64,000 nt of DNA, from positions 1 to 64,000 of the forward strand of contig JAJQIB010000012.1 in assembly GCA_021199375.1 (NCBI GenBank). The letters are read 5' to 3'. The stretch is from Ruminococcus sp. GTDB taxonomy: Bacteria; Bacillota; Clostridia; Oscillospirales; Ruminococcaceae. This document shows, in pieces, positions 16,754 through 26,444 of the stretch. Each line of letters opens with the position of its first letter. Positions within the stretch are counted from its first letter, which is position 1. Both the position numbers and the translations under genes were made by a program. The notes under the pieces were generated by a model. It searched no databases and was not told the origin of the DNA. It worked only from the letters and a program-made list of their open reading frames with translations.

Positions 16754-17623
16754 TTAAATATCGGGATCAAAGGTTATAACATTTGAAACATTCATAAATG
16801 CAGGCAAGCAAGGTATGCTTATGCTATCGGTAATCTTCTTCTTAGCGCCCTTTGTCGAAAGTCTGATCGATGTTATTGCCTGATCAAACTGCTCGTCGGT
16901 GAGTCCATCAGCATTTATTAAAATCTCAACCTCTATTGTTTCGGTTGAAAATGCGGGAATTTCCTTTGATGAGCTTGAAGCTGTTGCATAAACTATATTG
17001 TCGGAATAATCTCCGCCACCGCTTATGATGTAATCATCAACCGTTACAGGGAAGGGCATGTAATTTTTAGCATCAAAAGCAACTGTACAGATTCTGTAGC
17101 TGTCGCTTTGCTCGCTGCTTACAGCATCTATATTGTATACATGATAGCTGCTCAGTATTTTCTCTTTATACAGTGTGACTCCTGCCTCAGCAAAAATATC
17201 CTCGCTGCGACATCCGCTGAGCGAATCGTTTGCGGTATAGATCGGGGGAGCAAAAAAAGCTATAAGAATAAGCAGCACCAAAACGATTACAATCGGTGTG
17301 ATTATCTTTCTGCGTGATATGTACGTTCCTCTTACCTTAACGCCCTTATCAAGTGCCTTTGTGGGTGCATTTGGAACACGCTTTGCGGAAAACTCCTCGA
17401 CTAATGCCTGTGCGTCATCGGGGTCCTCCTCTTCCTCTTTTTTTGACTTAATCTCAAAATCATGCACCACCTGTGCTCTTGAGAAGTCTGCTCTTATTTT
17501 TCCGGAATTATCCTCTACTCTTGTGTATCTGTCAAAGGTATTTATAGCCTTCGACTGCTCCTTGTTCAGATTTTCCAGATCCGGAGTTGTAATACTGTCC
17601 ATTGACGGCTTTCTTTTAGCCAT
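16754..17623 (-). CDS. Unknown bitopic membrane protein in the dcw cluster
   Basis: I do not recognise this 289-residue protein. It has a charged, low-complexity cytoplasmic N-terminus of about 105 residues (acidic KKEEEEDPDD stretch near 60), a single membrane segment at about 107-128, then an extracellular domain of roughly 160 residues. That domain begins with a cysteine-containing DSLSGCRSED segment and has an Ig-like, beta-rich look (FxxxTxEVEILINADGL). It lies between murG (18 bases upstream) and murA, where other Firmicutes place murB or ftsQ-type genes. Topology and context suggest a divisome or cell-wall accessory protein; that is inference. Confidence 0.75.
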   Translation of the reverse strand: MAKRKPSMDSITTPDLENLNKEQSKAINTFDRYTRVEDNSGKIRADFSRAQVVHDFEIKSKKEEEEDPDDAQALVEEFSAKRVPNAPTKALDKGVKVRGTYISRRKIITPIVIVLVLLILIAFFAPPIYTANDSLSGCRSEDIFAEAGVTLYKEKILSSYHVYNIDAVSSEQSDSYRICTVAFDAKNYMPFPVTVDDYIISGGGDYSDNIVYATASSSSKEIPAFSTETIEVEILINADGLTDEQFDQAITSIRLSTKGAKKKITDSISIPCLPAFMNVSNVITFDPDI

Positions 17624-17641
17624 AGCTTTTTCCTTTCAGTC

Positions 17642-18775
17642 CTAGAGCTTATTTATAATAGGCTCTAGTGCGCCATATATTCTGTCGTTTGTATCACTTA
17701 TGTAAAGCTTTGCCGCATTTTCGGAAAGCCTTTTTAGCTTATCCCTGTCATCAAGCAAATCCTTAACTGTGTCTATCAGCCACTCAGAGGTAAGATCCTT
17801 TTGCTCAATTACAATTGCGGCTCCAGCCTTTTGAAGCACCATTCCGTTAAAATACTGATGATTACCTGCAACTATTGGAGAGGGCACCAAAATTGAGCCT
17901 CGTCCCATTGCCTCAAGCTCAGTGAGCGCATTAGCGCCACAGCGTGAAATCACCAGATCTGCCGCAGCCATACAGGTCGGCATATTGTCTATATACTCTT
18001 TAACTATTAGTCGCTTGTTCTCTTTTAAATTAACTCCACGCTCGGCTAGACATTCTTCAAATCCTGTTTCACGTCCATTGCCACCATAGGAGTGTATGTG
18101 ATTTACCTTAATTCCCTGCTTGTCATACCATTCGATAAGATCTAGCACCGTCGAATTTATTGCGCCTGCACCCAGACTACCGCCCGTTGATAGTATACAA
18201 ACCTCGTCGTCGAGTCCAAGCTCAGCTCTTGCCTCCTGCTTTGTGATTTTAGAAAAACCGCTTCTTACAGGAAGTCCTGTGACGATATATTCACGGTTCT
18301 CGCTCAAATACTGCTTAGCCTCCTCAACGGTAAGCATTACAACATCTGCGTACTTTGAAAGCAGCTTATTTGTGACACCTGGATAAGCATTTTGCTCGTG
18401 TATAGCAGTTTTTATATTAAGCTTTGCCGCCGTTCTGACGATAGGTCCCGCTACATATCCGCCTGTGCCTATAACAAGATTCGGCTTAAAATCGTTTATT
18501 ATCTGCTTGCTTCTTGATGTAGTACTCATCAAAAGCTTAAATGCATGAGCGTTTCGCTTGATATTCTTTTTGTTTAGCTTTCGCTGAAACCCCTCAACCC
18601 TTATGGGGTAGAATTTATACCCTGCCTTTGGTATAAGCTTAGCCTCGATTTTTTCAGGATTTCCCGCAAATGCAAGCTCTGCATCGGGATGATGAGATTT
18701 AATTATTTCGGCAATCGCAAGCGCAGGATTTACATGACCTGCTGTTCCGCCTCCTGCAAGAAGTACCCTTAACAT
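17642..18775 (-). CDS. murG: UDP-GlcNAc:lipid I GlcNAc transferase MurG
   Basis: Adds GlcNAc to lipid I on the inner face of the membrane to make lipid II. The GT28 signatures are present: GGGTAGHVNPALAIAE at 8-23, GTGGYVAGP, HEQNAYPG, and the UDP-binding C-terminal half with SGGSLGA-like STGGSLGAGAIN and CGANALTELEAMGRG. The 377-residue length is slightly long but normal for Clostridia. It is 21 bases downstream of ftsW, in the standard order. Confidence 0.95.
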   Translation of the reverse strand: MLRVLLAGGGTAGHVNPALAIAEIIKSHHPDAELAFAGNPEKIEAKLIPKAGYKFYPIRVEGFQRKLNKKNIKRNAHAFKLLMSTTSRSKQIINDFKPNLVIGTGGYVAGPIVRTAAKLNIKTAIHEQNAYPGVTNKLLSKYADVVMLTVEEAKQYLSENREYIVTGLPVRSGFSKITKQEARAELGLDDEVCILSTGGSLGAGAINSTVLDLIEWYDKQGIKVNHIHSYGGNGRETGFEECLAERGVNLKENKRLIVKEYIDNMPTCMAAADLVISRCGANALTELEAMGRGSILVPSPIVAGNHQYFNGMVLQKAGAAIVIEQKDLTSEWLIDTVKDLLDDRDKLKRLSENAAKLYISDTNDRIYGALEPIINKL

Positions 18776-18796
18776 AGCTATTCTCCTCTATAAATA

Positions 18797-20047
18797 TTAT
18801 GCCGTTTCGGCTTTTGCTTCCAGCCTTTGCTTTTTCCTCTTCGGCTCACGCTTTATAGCCTGTCTTGAAATGCTAAGCATTATGCCCATTTCAAACAGCT
18901 GGAACACAAGAGCCGTACCGCCTGCACTGAAAAACGGAAGTGAGATTCCTGTATTTGGAAACGCATTGCAGGCTACCATTATGTTTAGCAGTGCCTGTGA
19001 ACCTATCTGCACCGTTATGCCCGTAGCTAAGAGCATACCAAATCTGTCGCGTGCATTAGCGGCAATTTGAAATCCCTTGAGAATAAATAATACAAAAAGC
19101 AAAACCACTATAGCTCCGCCTACAAATCCAAGCTCCTCGCAAATAATCGAAAAGATAAAATCATTTTGAGATTCAGGAAGATAGAGGTACTTTTGTCTTG
19201 ATTCGCCGAAGCCTAATCCCAATAAGCCACCTGAGCCTATAGCCAGCAACGATTCATAGGTTTGATGTGTGGTATTAGCGGGATCCGACATAGGATCTCT
19301 CCAGCTTTCAAAACGATCGGCAATGTAGCTAAACGTATCGCTGCCGCCCTTTAGGAAAAGAATTATTGCTCCTATTACTCCTACAGCTAAACAAATACCA
19401 ATAAATCTCCAGAAATATTTTGACGGCATATCGCTTGAAAACATCATAGCCACACCGATGATTCCGAACAGCATTATCGCCGACATATGTCTTTGAAGTC
19501 CAAGTATAACGAACACAAAAACAAAAATCACAGCAAAGGGAACAAAGCAGTGAATCCAGCTGGTCTTAAACTTTTGGAAGTTTACAGAAAGAATATATGC
19601 AAATATCACAATAAATGCAATCTTTAACAGCTCAGAGGGCTGAAACTGAACTCCTGCTATTGTTATCCAACGCTTTGCTCCTGCCGTTTCCTGCCCAAAG
19701 AATGCAGTATATCCGCACAGTATAAGCGAAGCGCCAAAAAACAAATAGGCTATTTTTGTATTGAAAAAGAAATTATAGTCAAGATAGGATGCTATAAACA
19801 TCGCCACAAGTCCGATTGCTGCACATAAAAGCTGACGTCTGAGATAATAATAGCCATCACCGTCATACTCGCTCATTGAAGCAGCATAGCTTGCCGAAAA
19901 CATCATTATAAGTCCGAACACAAGCAAAACTATAACTATTAGAAAAAACGTCTTGTCTATTTCTGCTATAATAAATCTAAAATTAAGCGTTTTGCGCTTA
20001 CGTCCCGCCTGTTCAACAGCCTGCACGTTCTCGCCGTTTGCCGCCAA
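18797..20047 (-). CDS. ftsW: Septal peptidoglycan glycosyltransferase FtsW
   Basis: A SEDS-family polytopic protein that polymerises glycan strands at the septum with its partner penicillin-binding protein. About ten membrane segments are visible, with the SEDS motifs VQFQPSELLKIAFI and NTGISLPFFSAGGTALV. The 416 residues include a short basic N-terminus and a basic tail. Start is a TTG with GGAGGG 6 bases upstream. It lies between mraY and murG; murD, often found here, is absent. Confidence 0.93.
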   Translation of the reverse strand: MAANGENVQAVEQAGRKRKTLNFRFIIAEIDKTFFLIVIVLLVFGLIMMFSASYAASMSEYDGDGYYYLRRQLLCAAIGLVAMFIASYLDYNFFFNTKIAYLFFGASLILCGYTAFFGQETAGAKRWITIAGVQFQPSELLKIAFIVIFAYILSVNFQKFKTSWIHCFVPFAVIFVFVFVILGLQRHMSAIMLFGIIGVAMMFSSDMPSKYFWRFIGICLAVGVIGAIILFLKGGSDTFSYIADRFESWRDPMSDPANTTHQTYESLLAIGSGGLLGLGFGESRQKYLYLPESQNDFIFSIICEELGFVGGAIVVLLFVLFILKGFQIAANARDRFGMLLATGITVQIGSQALLNIMVACNAFPNTGISLPFFSAGGTALVFQLFEMGIMLSISRQAIKREPKRKKQRLEAKAETA

Positions 20048-20091
20048 TTCAAGCCCTCCTTATCATAAATACCATTGTTCTTTTGTTCAGT

Positions 20092-21105
20092 CTAAAAATA
20101 TACCTTTTGTCCGTAATAAACAATTCCGACTGCTGCTGCAATGCCTAGAATTGAAATAATCGAAAAAATAACAATTACTGTATAATCGCTCATGCCCTTC
20201 ACCTTTAGGTGCATATGAAGAGACGAGCCCTTTAATAGCAGCTTCTTTTTGCGTCTGTATACCAGATTCTGCATTGCTGAACAAAACGCATCAACAAACG
20301 CTGAAATGCTCAATAGCAGCGCTGCAAGTGCATAAAAGGAATCAAATGCCAGCACAGACGCCGAAAGCGCACCTATTAAAAAGCCTCCTGAAGATCCACT
20401 TTTGAGCTTTGAGGGAGAAAGTCCCCAAATCATTGCGCCCATTGATACAGCTGCGCTTACATATCCGTATGCTGTAAGCGTGTCATTATCAGACAAATTG
20501 CCAATAACCGCTGCTCCAAGTCCTACTATAAAGCCTACAGCATATACAAGTCCGCCTATAGAGCTTTTATCATCTATGCCAAAACGATTTAACGCCCTAA
20601 AGCTATAGATTATTAAGGTCATAGCCGCCGCTGTTATGGGACAGAAAAGATAGCCAAAATCCACTATACCCAGATGAAAGGGAAGCATTATCGCTGTATC
20701 TATCCATGAGCTTGTCACACACACGTATATATAAATGAAGCTTGCCACATAGCAAAATCCAAGCTTTGCTCCGGCTTTCACTCCGTATGGCTTGCCCTGA
20801 GCATCGGTCATATAGTCATCTAGGGCTCCGACAAAAACAATTGCAAGTGAGTAGATAAGGCTTGCAAAAAGCTGCGCTCGATTGCTTGTGAAAATTGCAG
20901 CGACTGCTATGCCAAAAGCAAATACTATCCACTGACACACTCCGCCAAATGAAGGCTCGCTTCCGTCAGATTTATATCTATCACCAATATATGGCTCGTA
21001 TACTCCCGTCTTTAGCTTGCGAAAAATCGGTATCATAACTCGTCCAAGAAAATAGCTTAGCACAAGCTGCATAGCTACTATGACGGCAAGCCTACTCCAG
21101 AGCAT
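20092..21105 (-). CDS. mraY: Divergent MraY-family phospho-sugar transferase
   Basis: By position between murF and ftsW and by its roughly ten membrane segments this should make lipid I from UDP-MurNAc-pentapeptide and undecaprenyl phosphate. The first active-site motif (GALDDYM, about residues 93-99) and the N-terminal PSFGGV segment are kept. However, the usual NLTDGLDG segment reads LNRFGIDDKSSIGG, the loop normally reading GDTGS reads SGSSGG, and the triple-His loop reads SSLHMHLKVKG. Residues known to be essential in canonical MraY are therefore missing or shifted. Either this is a divergent but active lineage or it has changed function. It overlaps murF by 14 bases. Confidence 0.8.
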   Translation of the reverse strand: MLWSRLAVIVAMQLVLSYFLGRVMIPIFRKLKTGVYEPYIGDRYKSDGSEPSFGGVCQWIVFAFGIAVAAIFTSNRAQLFASLIYSLAIVFVGALDDYMTDAQGKPYGVKAGAKLGFCYVASFIYIYVCVTSSWIDTAIMLPFHLGIVDFGYLFCPITAAAMTLIIYSFRALNRFGIDDKSSIGGLVYAVGFIVGLGAAVIGNLSDNDTLTAYGYVSAAVSMGAMIWGLSPSKLKSGSSGGFLIGALSASVLAFDSFYALAALLLSISAFVDAFCSAMQNLVYRRKKKLLLKGSSLHMHLKVKGMSDYTVIVIFSIISILGIAAAVGIVYYGQKVYF

Positions 21106-22483
21106 TTACCGCCTCTTCAAGCTTCATGCCTCTGCTGCCTTTAAACAGCACTACATCGCCTTGCTTTAGCTCTCTCTTTAGCGTATCTATCATATCGCTC
21201 TTGCTCTCAAAATAGCAGCAATCCTCCTGGGACATTCCCTTTTTTATTGCTCCATCCACGTAGTACCTAGCGTCATTTCCACAGCAATAGAGCTTATTTG
21301 CTTTTGCTGATGCAACATACTCGCCGGTAAGCTTATGCAAAGCACGTGACTGCTTACCGAGCTCCAGCATATCCGACAGAACCACTACCTTGCGTCCACC
21401 GCTTTTATTTGTAATTTGCGTAAGCGTCGACAATGCCGCCCTAATCGAATCGGGAGCTGCATTGTAGCAGTCCACGATAAACTTCATGCCGTGTACATCC
21501 TTTATATTCTGACGTATTCCCTGAGGACGAAACTGTGCTATTGCCTCAATCATATCCTCAGGTGGTATATCAAGTGTAAGACCTACACAAAATGCCGCAA
21601 GTGCATTCTTTACATTATGCTCGCCGGGGCAGTTTACCCTTGCAGCTTGCTTTCCGCCATTCGCAGTACCCGTAGCAATGCCGCTAACCCAGTTTATATT
21701 AAACGAGGTTCCGCCTTCATCCATTTTGATATCCGATGCATAAACATCAGCTGTCTTTTTCTTAATTGAGTAGAAAATCAGCCTTCTGCCATGATGCGAC
21801 TCAATCTGCGAAAGAAGCTTGTCATCAGCCGATAAAATCAGCGGTGCCATGTAATCAGCTCCATCAAGTATCTCCATTTTTGCCTTGAGAATACCCTGCT
21901 GTGAGCCTAGATTTTCTATGTGCGAATGTCCTATATTTGTGATAACCGCTGCTGTCGGTTCACAGCACATTGAAAGACGTGATATTTCGCCTAGGTGTGA
22001 CATTCCCATTTCGATAACCGCCGCCTCTGTCGAGCCTTCTATTCCAAACAGAGTTAGCGGCAAGCCTATTTCATTGTTATGATTTCCTTCGGTTTTTAGC
22101 GTGTTATACTTTTTTGAAAGCACAAGCGCTATCATATCCTTAGTCGTGGTTTTGCCTACACTTCCTGTGATTCCGACCATCGGGATAGAGAATTTGCGTC
22201 TATAGTAGGAGGCAAGCTGCAAAAGCGCACGCTCGGTTGAATCCACTATTATGCATTTCGCTCCCTCAATTGCACGCTCGGATATAACCGCCTGTGCGCC
22301 AAGCTCGCAAGCCCTTGCGCCGTAGTCGTGTCCATCAAAGCTCTCGCCCTTTAATGCTATAAAAACTGAATTTGGCTTAATTGTTCTTGTATCTGTAGAA
22401 ACGGAGGTGATTTCTATATCTGACGGATAGCCAAAGCTTCCATCTACCGCTTGTACAATTTCAGTAAGCGTCATTTTTTCCAT
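21092..22483 (-). CDS. murF: UDP-MurNAc-tripeptide D-Ala-D-Ala ligase
   Basis: Adds D-alanyl-D-alanine to UDP-MurNAc-tripeptide with ATP. The Mur-ligase P-loop GITGSVGKTTTKDM is near residue 105, followed by TEGNHNNEIGLPLT, NIGHSHIENLGS and the FIVDCYNAAPDS segment of the C-terminal domain. The ATG at 22483 follows GGAGGG by about 8 bases; the in-frame GTG at 22498 lies upstream of that site. The order murE-murF-mraY is conserved. Confidence 0.94.
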   Translation of the reverse strand: MEKMTLTEIVQAVDGSFGYPSDIEITSVSTDTRTIKPNSVFIALKGESFDGHDYGARACELGAQAVISERAIEGAKCIIVDSTERALLQLASYYRRKFSIPMVGITGSVGKTTTKDMIALVLSKKYNTLKTEGNHNNEIGLPLTLFGIEGSTEAAVIEMGMSHLGEISRLSMCCEPTAAVITNIGHSHIENLGSQQGILKAKMEILDGADYMAPLILSADDKLLSQIESHHGRRLIFYSIKKKTADVYASDIKMDEGGTSFNINWVSGIATGTANGGKQAARVNCPGEHNVKNALAAFCVGLTLDIPPEDMIEAIAQFRPQGIRQNIKDVHGMKFIVDCYNAAPDSIRAALSTLTQITNKSGGRKVVVLSDMLELGKQSRALHKLTGEYVASAKANKLYCCGNDARYYVDGAIKKGMSQEDCCYFESKSDMIDTLKRELKQGDVVLFKGSRGMKLEEAVNALE

Positions 22484-22514
22484 TTGTAATCCCTCCACTT
22501 ATTCTTTCTTTGTC

Positions 22515-23957
22515 TTATTTTAGCTGTTCGAGCGCTTCAGCAACCACCTCACGCTCGTCGAAGTGAATCTTTACCCCGCCTTTTAGTATCTGATAATCCT
22601 CGTGACCCTTTCCGGCAAGAACTATTACATCGTCCTTCTCAGCGTTCCTTATTGCCCAGAATATGGCTTCACGCCTGTCGGTTATTCTGACAAACGGTGT
22701 TTGTTTGCCCTCAAGTCCCACAAGTATATCGTCTATAATCGCATCCGGGTCCTCATTTCTCGGATTGTCGCTTGTCACTATAAGAAAATCAGCGTTATCA
22801 GCCGCCGCAATAGCCATGAGCGGACGCTTCTTGGCATCTCGATTTCCACCACAGCCAAATAGGCATTTTACCTTACCCTTAGAGCCATTTTTAATTGCCG
22901 AAAGAACGTTTTCAAGAGCATCGGGTGTATGTGCATAGTCACAAATTACTGTAAAATCTCTTCCCGTGGGTATAACCTCTGCTCTTCCTCGTACGCCCTT
23001 CATGGCATTTAACTGCGCAATAACTGCCTTAGGCTCAAATCCCAGCACCTCACAGCAGGCAATTACCATAAGTGAGTTTGACACATTGAAAAGTCCCGGC
23101 ATAGCAAATGTAACATTATGCTTTTCGTTGCCGTCACAAAATACATACTTAACGCCATTTGCGCCAAGCGTTATATCCTCAGCATAAAAATCTGCAGCAT
23201 CAGCATCCGAAACGGTCTTTGCCTCAATCTCAATTTCGTCCAAATATCTCTTTCCATAAGGGTCGTCCATATTTATTATTGCCGTGTCACAGATGGAAAA
23301 CAGCCTTTTTTTCGCCTGATAGTAATTCTCCATTGTGCCGTGAACATCCAGGTGGTCCTGCGTGAGATTTGTAAACATTCCCACCTTAAAATGACATGGT
23401 CCGGTTCGTTTTTGCTCTAAACCCTGAGATGAAACCTCCATAACCGCATACTCGCAGCCTGCATCTGCCATTTTTCTTAGCAGCTCAAAAAGGTCATAGG
23501 GCTCAGGAGTAGTACGTGCGGTTGGCAAAATCTCATCGCCTATCTCGTTTTGACAGGTGCCGATAAGTCCCGACTTCTTTCCAAAGGCAGTAAGAGTCTT
23601 TTTTAGTGCGGTGGTTATAGTGGTTTTTCCATTCGTGCCTGTAACGCCTATCATTTTAAGCCTGCGCTCCGGATTTCCAAACCATGCCGCGCACAGATAG
23701 GGATAAAGCTCACGTGTATCGAGGACTATTATTTGACAGTCAAGTCCTAAATCTCGTTCGCAAAAAACTACTGCCGCTCCCTTTTCAACCATATCCGCAG
23801 CAGCGCTGTGACCATCAAAGGTGTTTCCCTTTATACAGACAAATGCAAAGCCCTTTTGCATAACGCTTCTGTTATCAGAGGTGATTCCGCTTATTTCTAC
23901 ATCCTCTACCCCGTTTGTACTTATATTCAGTTCTTTTACTAGTTCATACAGCTTCAT
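22515..23957 (-). CDS. murE: UDP-MurNAc-dipeptide: meso-diaminopimelate ligase
   Basis: Adds the third stem residue of peptidoglycan. The P-loop VTGTNGKTTITTAL is at about residues 104-117. The amino-acid-selecting motif reads SDNPRNEDPDAI, the form that specifies meso-diaminopimelate rather than lysine, so the wall is predicted to be A1-gamma type. The 480-residue length is normal. It follows the penicillin-binding protein gene by 42 bases and precedes murF by 31. Confidence 0.95.
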   Translation of the reverse strand: MKLYELVKELNISTNGVEDVEISGITSDNRSVMQKGFAFVCIKGNTFDGHSAAADMVEKGAAVVFCERDLGLDCQIIVLDTRELYPYLCAAWFGNPERRLKMIGVTGTNGKTTITTALKKTLTAFGKKSGLIGTCQNEIGDEILPTARTTPEPYDLFELLRKMADAGCEYAVMEVSSQGLEQKRTGPCHFKVGMFTNLTQDHLDVHGTMENYYQAKKRLFSICDTAIINMDDPYGKRYLDEIEIEAKTVSDADAADFYAEDITLGANGVKYVFCDGNEKHNVTFAMPGLFNVSNSLMVIACCEVLGFEPKAVIAQLNAMKGVRGRAEVIPTGRDFTVICDYAHTPDALENVLSAIKNGSKGKVKCLFGCGGNRDAKKRPLMAIAAADNADFLIVTSDNPRNEDPDAIIDDILVGLEGKQTPFVRITDRREAIFWAIRNAEKDDVIVLAGKGHEDYQILKGGVKIHFDEREVVAEALEQLK

Positions 23958-23999
23958 TGTATCATTCCCTTTGGGCTTTTATGCCCTCCTTGTCTTTTT

Positions 24000-26330
24000 T
24001 TACTGTGAGGATACCGTACTTTGCTGGAAGGTTACGGTAATAGTTGTTCCCACCGTGACTGTCGAGCCTGTCAGCTCACTTGCAACAGCATAAGCATTTT
24101 CAGAGTTTGCTGCCGAGCCTTCAACCGTCATGTTAAGTCCGTAGCTTTGAAGCAGCTCTCTTGCCGCATCCTTGGTAAGTCCCTCAACGCTCGGTACTGT
24201 AACCACATCCTCAACCGTGGTGTTGTCGGTATATAGCACTACAGTTCCTCCACGCTGAACGGTAGCTCCTGTAGGACTTTGACGAAGTACTGTATCTCCA
24301 TCTCCGATTACGTTTACTTCAAGTCCAAGCTCCTCAATGGTAGCAGTTGCCTCATCAACAGTACGATACTCAACATTTGGTACCGAAACCTCAAGCTCTT
24401 CAAGCTCTTCATCTGAATACTCGGGGAAGTAACCAAGATATGGTAAAACCTCTGAAAGCACCTCTGTACAAACCGGTGCTGCTACCTGGCTGCCATAATA
24501 CTTTTCTCCCTGAGGGTCATCAACCATTACCAGCATGATAATTTCGGGATCATCGGCGGGTGCAAATGCACAATAGGATGCAACATAGGTGTTTCCTGTG
24601 GAATCGACATCGATTTTCTGAGATGTGCCGGACTTTCCGCCTATGCTATAGCCCTGAACGTAAGCGTTAGAGCCTGTGTTCGATTCTACTACGTTATACA
24701 AGATCTCTCGCATTTCAGCGCTTACATCCTCTGAAATAACCTGACGTTTTACCTCAGTTGTGTAGTCCTCAACAACATTTCCATTAGCATCGGTGATTTT
24801 GTCAACTACCTGTGGAGTTACGAGATATCCTCCGTTTATTACTGCAGAATATGCCGTTATCATCTGAATGGGTGTGACCTTATTTGTCTGTCCAAAGGAT
24901 TCAGAGGCTAGCGATACAAGTCCCATGTTATCAAGCGAGGTATAAATGCTGTTTGACTCGCCCGGCAGGTCGATGCCGGTTTTCTCGGTAAATCCGAACG
25001 CCTGTAAATACTTGTAAAATCCCTCGATACCAAGACGCTGACCTATCTGGACAAAAGCAGGGTTGCACGAGTTGGTCATTGCCTCCTGTAGGGTTTGATA
25101 ACCATGGTCTGAGGATGCCCAGCAGTTAAAATCTCTGTCCTCAACATGAATGGAGGTGCCGCAGCTGAATTGGTCTTCAAGTGTAATTGCCTTTTCCTCA
25201 AGTGCCGCAGAACCGGTTACAACCTTAAAAACAGAGCCCGGATAATAAAGCTCAGAAATTGCCTTGTTTTTCCATTGAGTTGACAGCGCAGTAAGGTTTT
25301 CATCCTGATACTCCTGAGATGATGAATCAAGTGCTGCAAGCTCTGCTGCCGTTTGCTCATCGGTTATTACATTCGGCTCATTCGGGTCGTAGCTATAGTT
25401 TGTAGCCATAGCGTAAATCTCGCCCGTATTGGGGTTCATGATAATTCCGCAGGCACGCTCAGCCGGCATATTTTCCTCTACACACTCCTGAAGAGCCTTT
25501 TCAAGGTAGTATTGAATATTAACATCAATATTAAGATAAAGCGAATCGCCGTCCTGTGCATCGTAGCTCTGCTTATATTTATATGGTATTTCGTTGCCAT
25601 ACTTATCGGCAGCGGTAACTATTCTTCCGTCAATTCCCGACAGATACTCATCATAATAAGCCTCGATTCCGTAAATGCCGTTTCCGTCATAGTCGGTGTG
25701 ACCTATTACATTCGCCGCAAGGGTATCCTGAGGATAAAAACGCTTAGTAGTAGGGTCGCAGCGTATTCCGTCAACGTCAATTTCAGACAAAAAGTCCTCA
25801 ATTTTATCCGCAGCGGTTTTTTCAACCTCCTTTTTCATGACGACATATTGATTTGACTCGTCAGAAAAATCTGTTTTAACCTCACTCTCTTCAAGCTCAA
25901 GAATATCAGCCATGAATGAGACGATCTCGTCATAGGTTTCCTCAGAGGTCATACACTCATCAAGCGCTTCCTTATATTCAAGGATATCGTCAGCATCTGT
26001 TTCATCTGCTATTAGTTCGTTATATTCCTCTATTTTTTCATCCTTGGCATCTATATATTCCCAAAGCATAGTACAGTCAGCATAAACAGTGTATGTCGTC
26101 GCACTTTGAGCCAGAACCTGCTCAGTTGAATCGTAAATTGTACCTCTTGATGCTGAAACGGTAGTTGAGGTCAGCTGCTGAGAGTTTGCAAGCTCCTGCC
26201 ACTTTTGACTTTCCTTAACTGACACCTTATATATTCCGTAGATGGTATATATAACGATTACACCAATTACAGCAGTAAGCCATATAAGTACTCTGCGGCG
26301 CATACGCTCGCTTGGTCTGTCTATCATCAT
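24000..26330 (-). CDS. Division transpeptidase with two PASTA domains (PBP2x/SpoVD type)
   Basis: A class B penicillin-binding protein that cross-links septal peptidoglycan. It has a short cytoplasmic N-terminus, one membrane segment at about residues 13-33, a dimerisation region with an acidic insert, and a transpeptidase domain. The catalytic triad motifs are present as SVFK, SCN (in TNSCNPAF) and KSGTS. Two PASTA repeats occupy roughly the last 130 residues. The pairing with FtsW and FtsL-like genes in the cluster indicates the division enzyme. SpoVD (spore cortex) has a similar architecture and cannot be excluded, as no second homologue is seen here. Confidence 0.92.
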   Translation of the reverse strand: MMIDRPSERMRRRVLIWLTAVIGVIVIYTIYGIYKVSVKESQKWQELANSQQLTSTTVSASRGTIYDSTEQVLAQSATTYTVYADCTMLWEYIDAKDEKIEEYNELIADETDADDILEYKEALDECMTSEETYDEIVSFMADILELEESEVKTDFSDESNQYVVMKKEVEKTAADKIEDFLSEIDVDGIRCDPTTKRFYPQDTLAANVIGHTDYDGNGIYGIEAYYDEYLSGIDGRIVTAADKYGNEIPYKYKQSYDAQDGDSLYLNIDVNIQYYLEKALQECVEENMPAERACGIIMNPNTGEIYAMATNYSYDPNEPNVITDEQTAAELAALDSSSQEYQDENLTALSTQWKNKAISELYYPGSVFKVVTGSAALEEKAITLEDQFSCGTSIHVEDRDFNCWASSDHGYQTLQEAMTNSCNPAFVQIGQRLGIEGFYKYLQAFGFTEKTGIDLPGESNSIYTSLDNMGLVSLASESFGQTNKVTPIQMITAYSAVINGGYLVTPQVVDKITDANGNVVEDYTTEVKRQVISEDVSAEMREILYNVVESNTGSNAYVQGYSIGGKSGTSQKIDVDSTGNTYVASYCAFAPADDPEIIMLVMVDDPQGEKYYGSQVAAPVCTEVLSEVLPYLGYFPEYSDEELEELEVSVPNVEYRTVDEATATIEELGLEVNVIGDGDTVLRQSPTGATVQRGGTVVLYTDNTTVEDVVTVPSVEGLTKDAARELLQSYGLNMTVEGSAANSENAYAVASELTGSTVTVGTTITVTFQQSTVSSQ

Positions 26331-26370
26331 TTTATCCTTTCTGTAGATCCTTCAGAGCATTTTCTATAGA

Positions 26371-26411
26371 ACAAGAAAGCTAAGTACACTTTTTAAGATG
26401 TTCTTAACTTT
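26371..26411 (-). terminator. Possible attenuator hairpin before the PBP gene
   Basis: A 9-of-10 bp stem (GAAAGTTAAG with CTTAGCTTTC on the minus strand) lies in the 114-base gap between the ftsL-like and PBP genes, followed by TTGTTCT. The T tract is poor, so it may be an mRNA stabiliser or partial terminator. Confidence 0.3.
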
Positions 26412-26444
26412 CTCACAAAGAGTTTATCTATACTATTCTATTCG

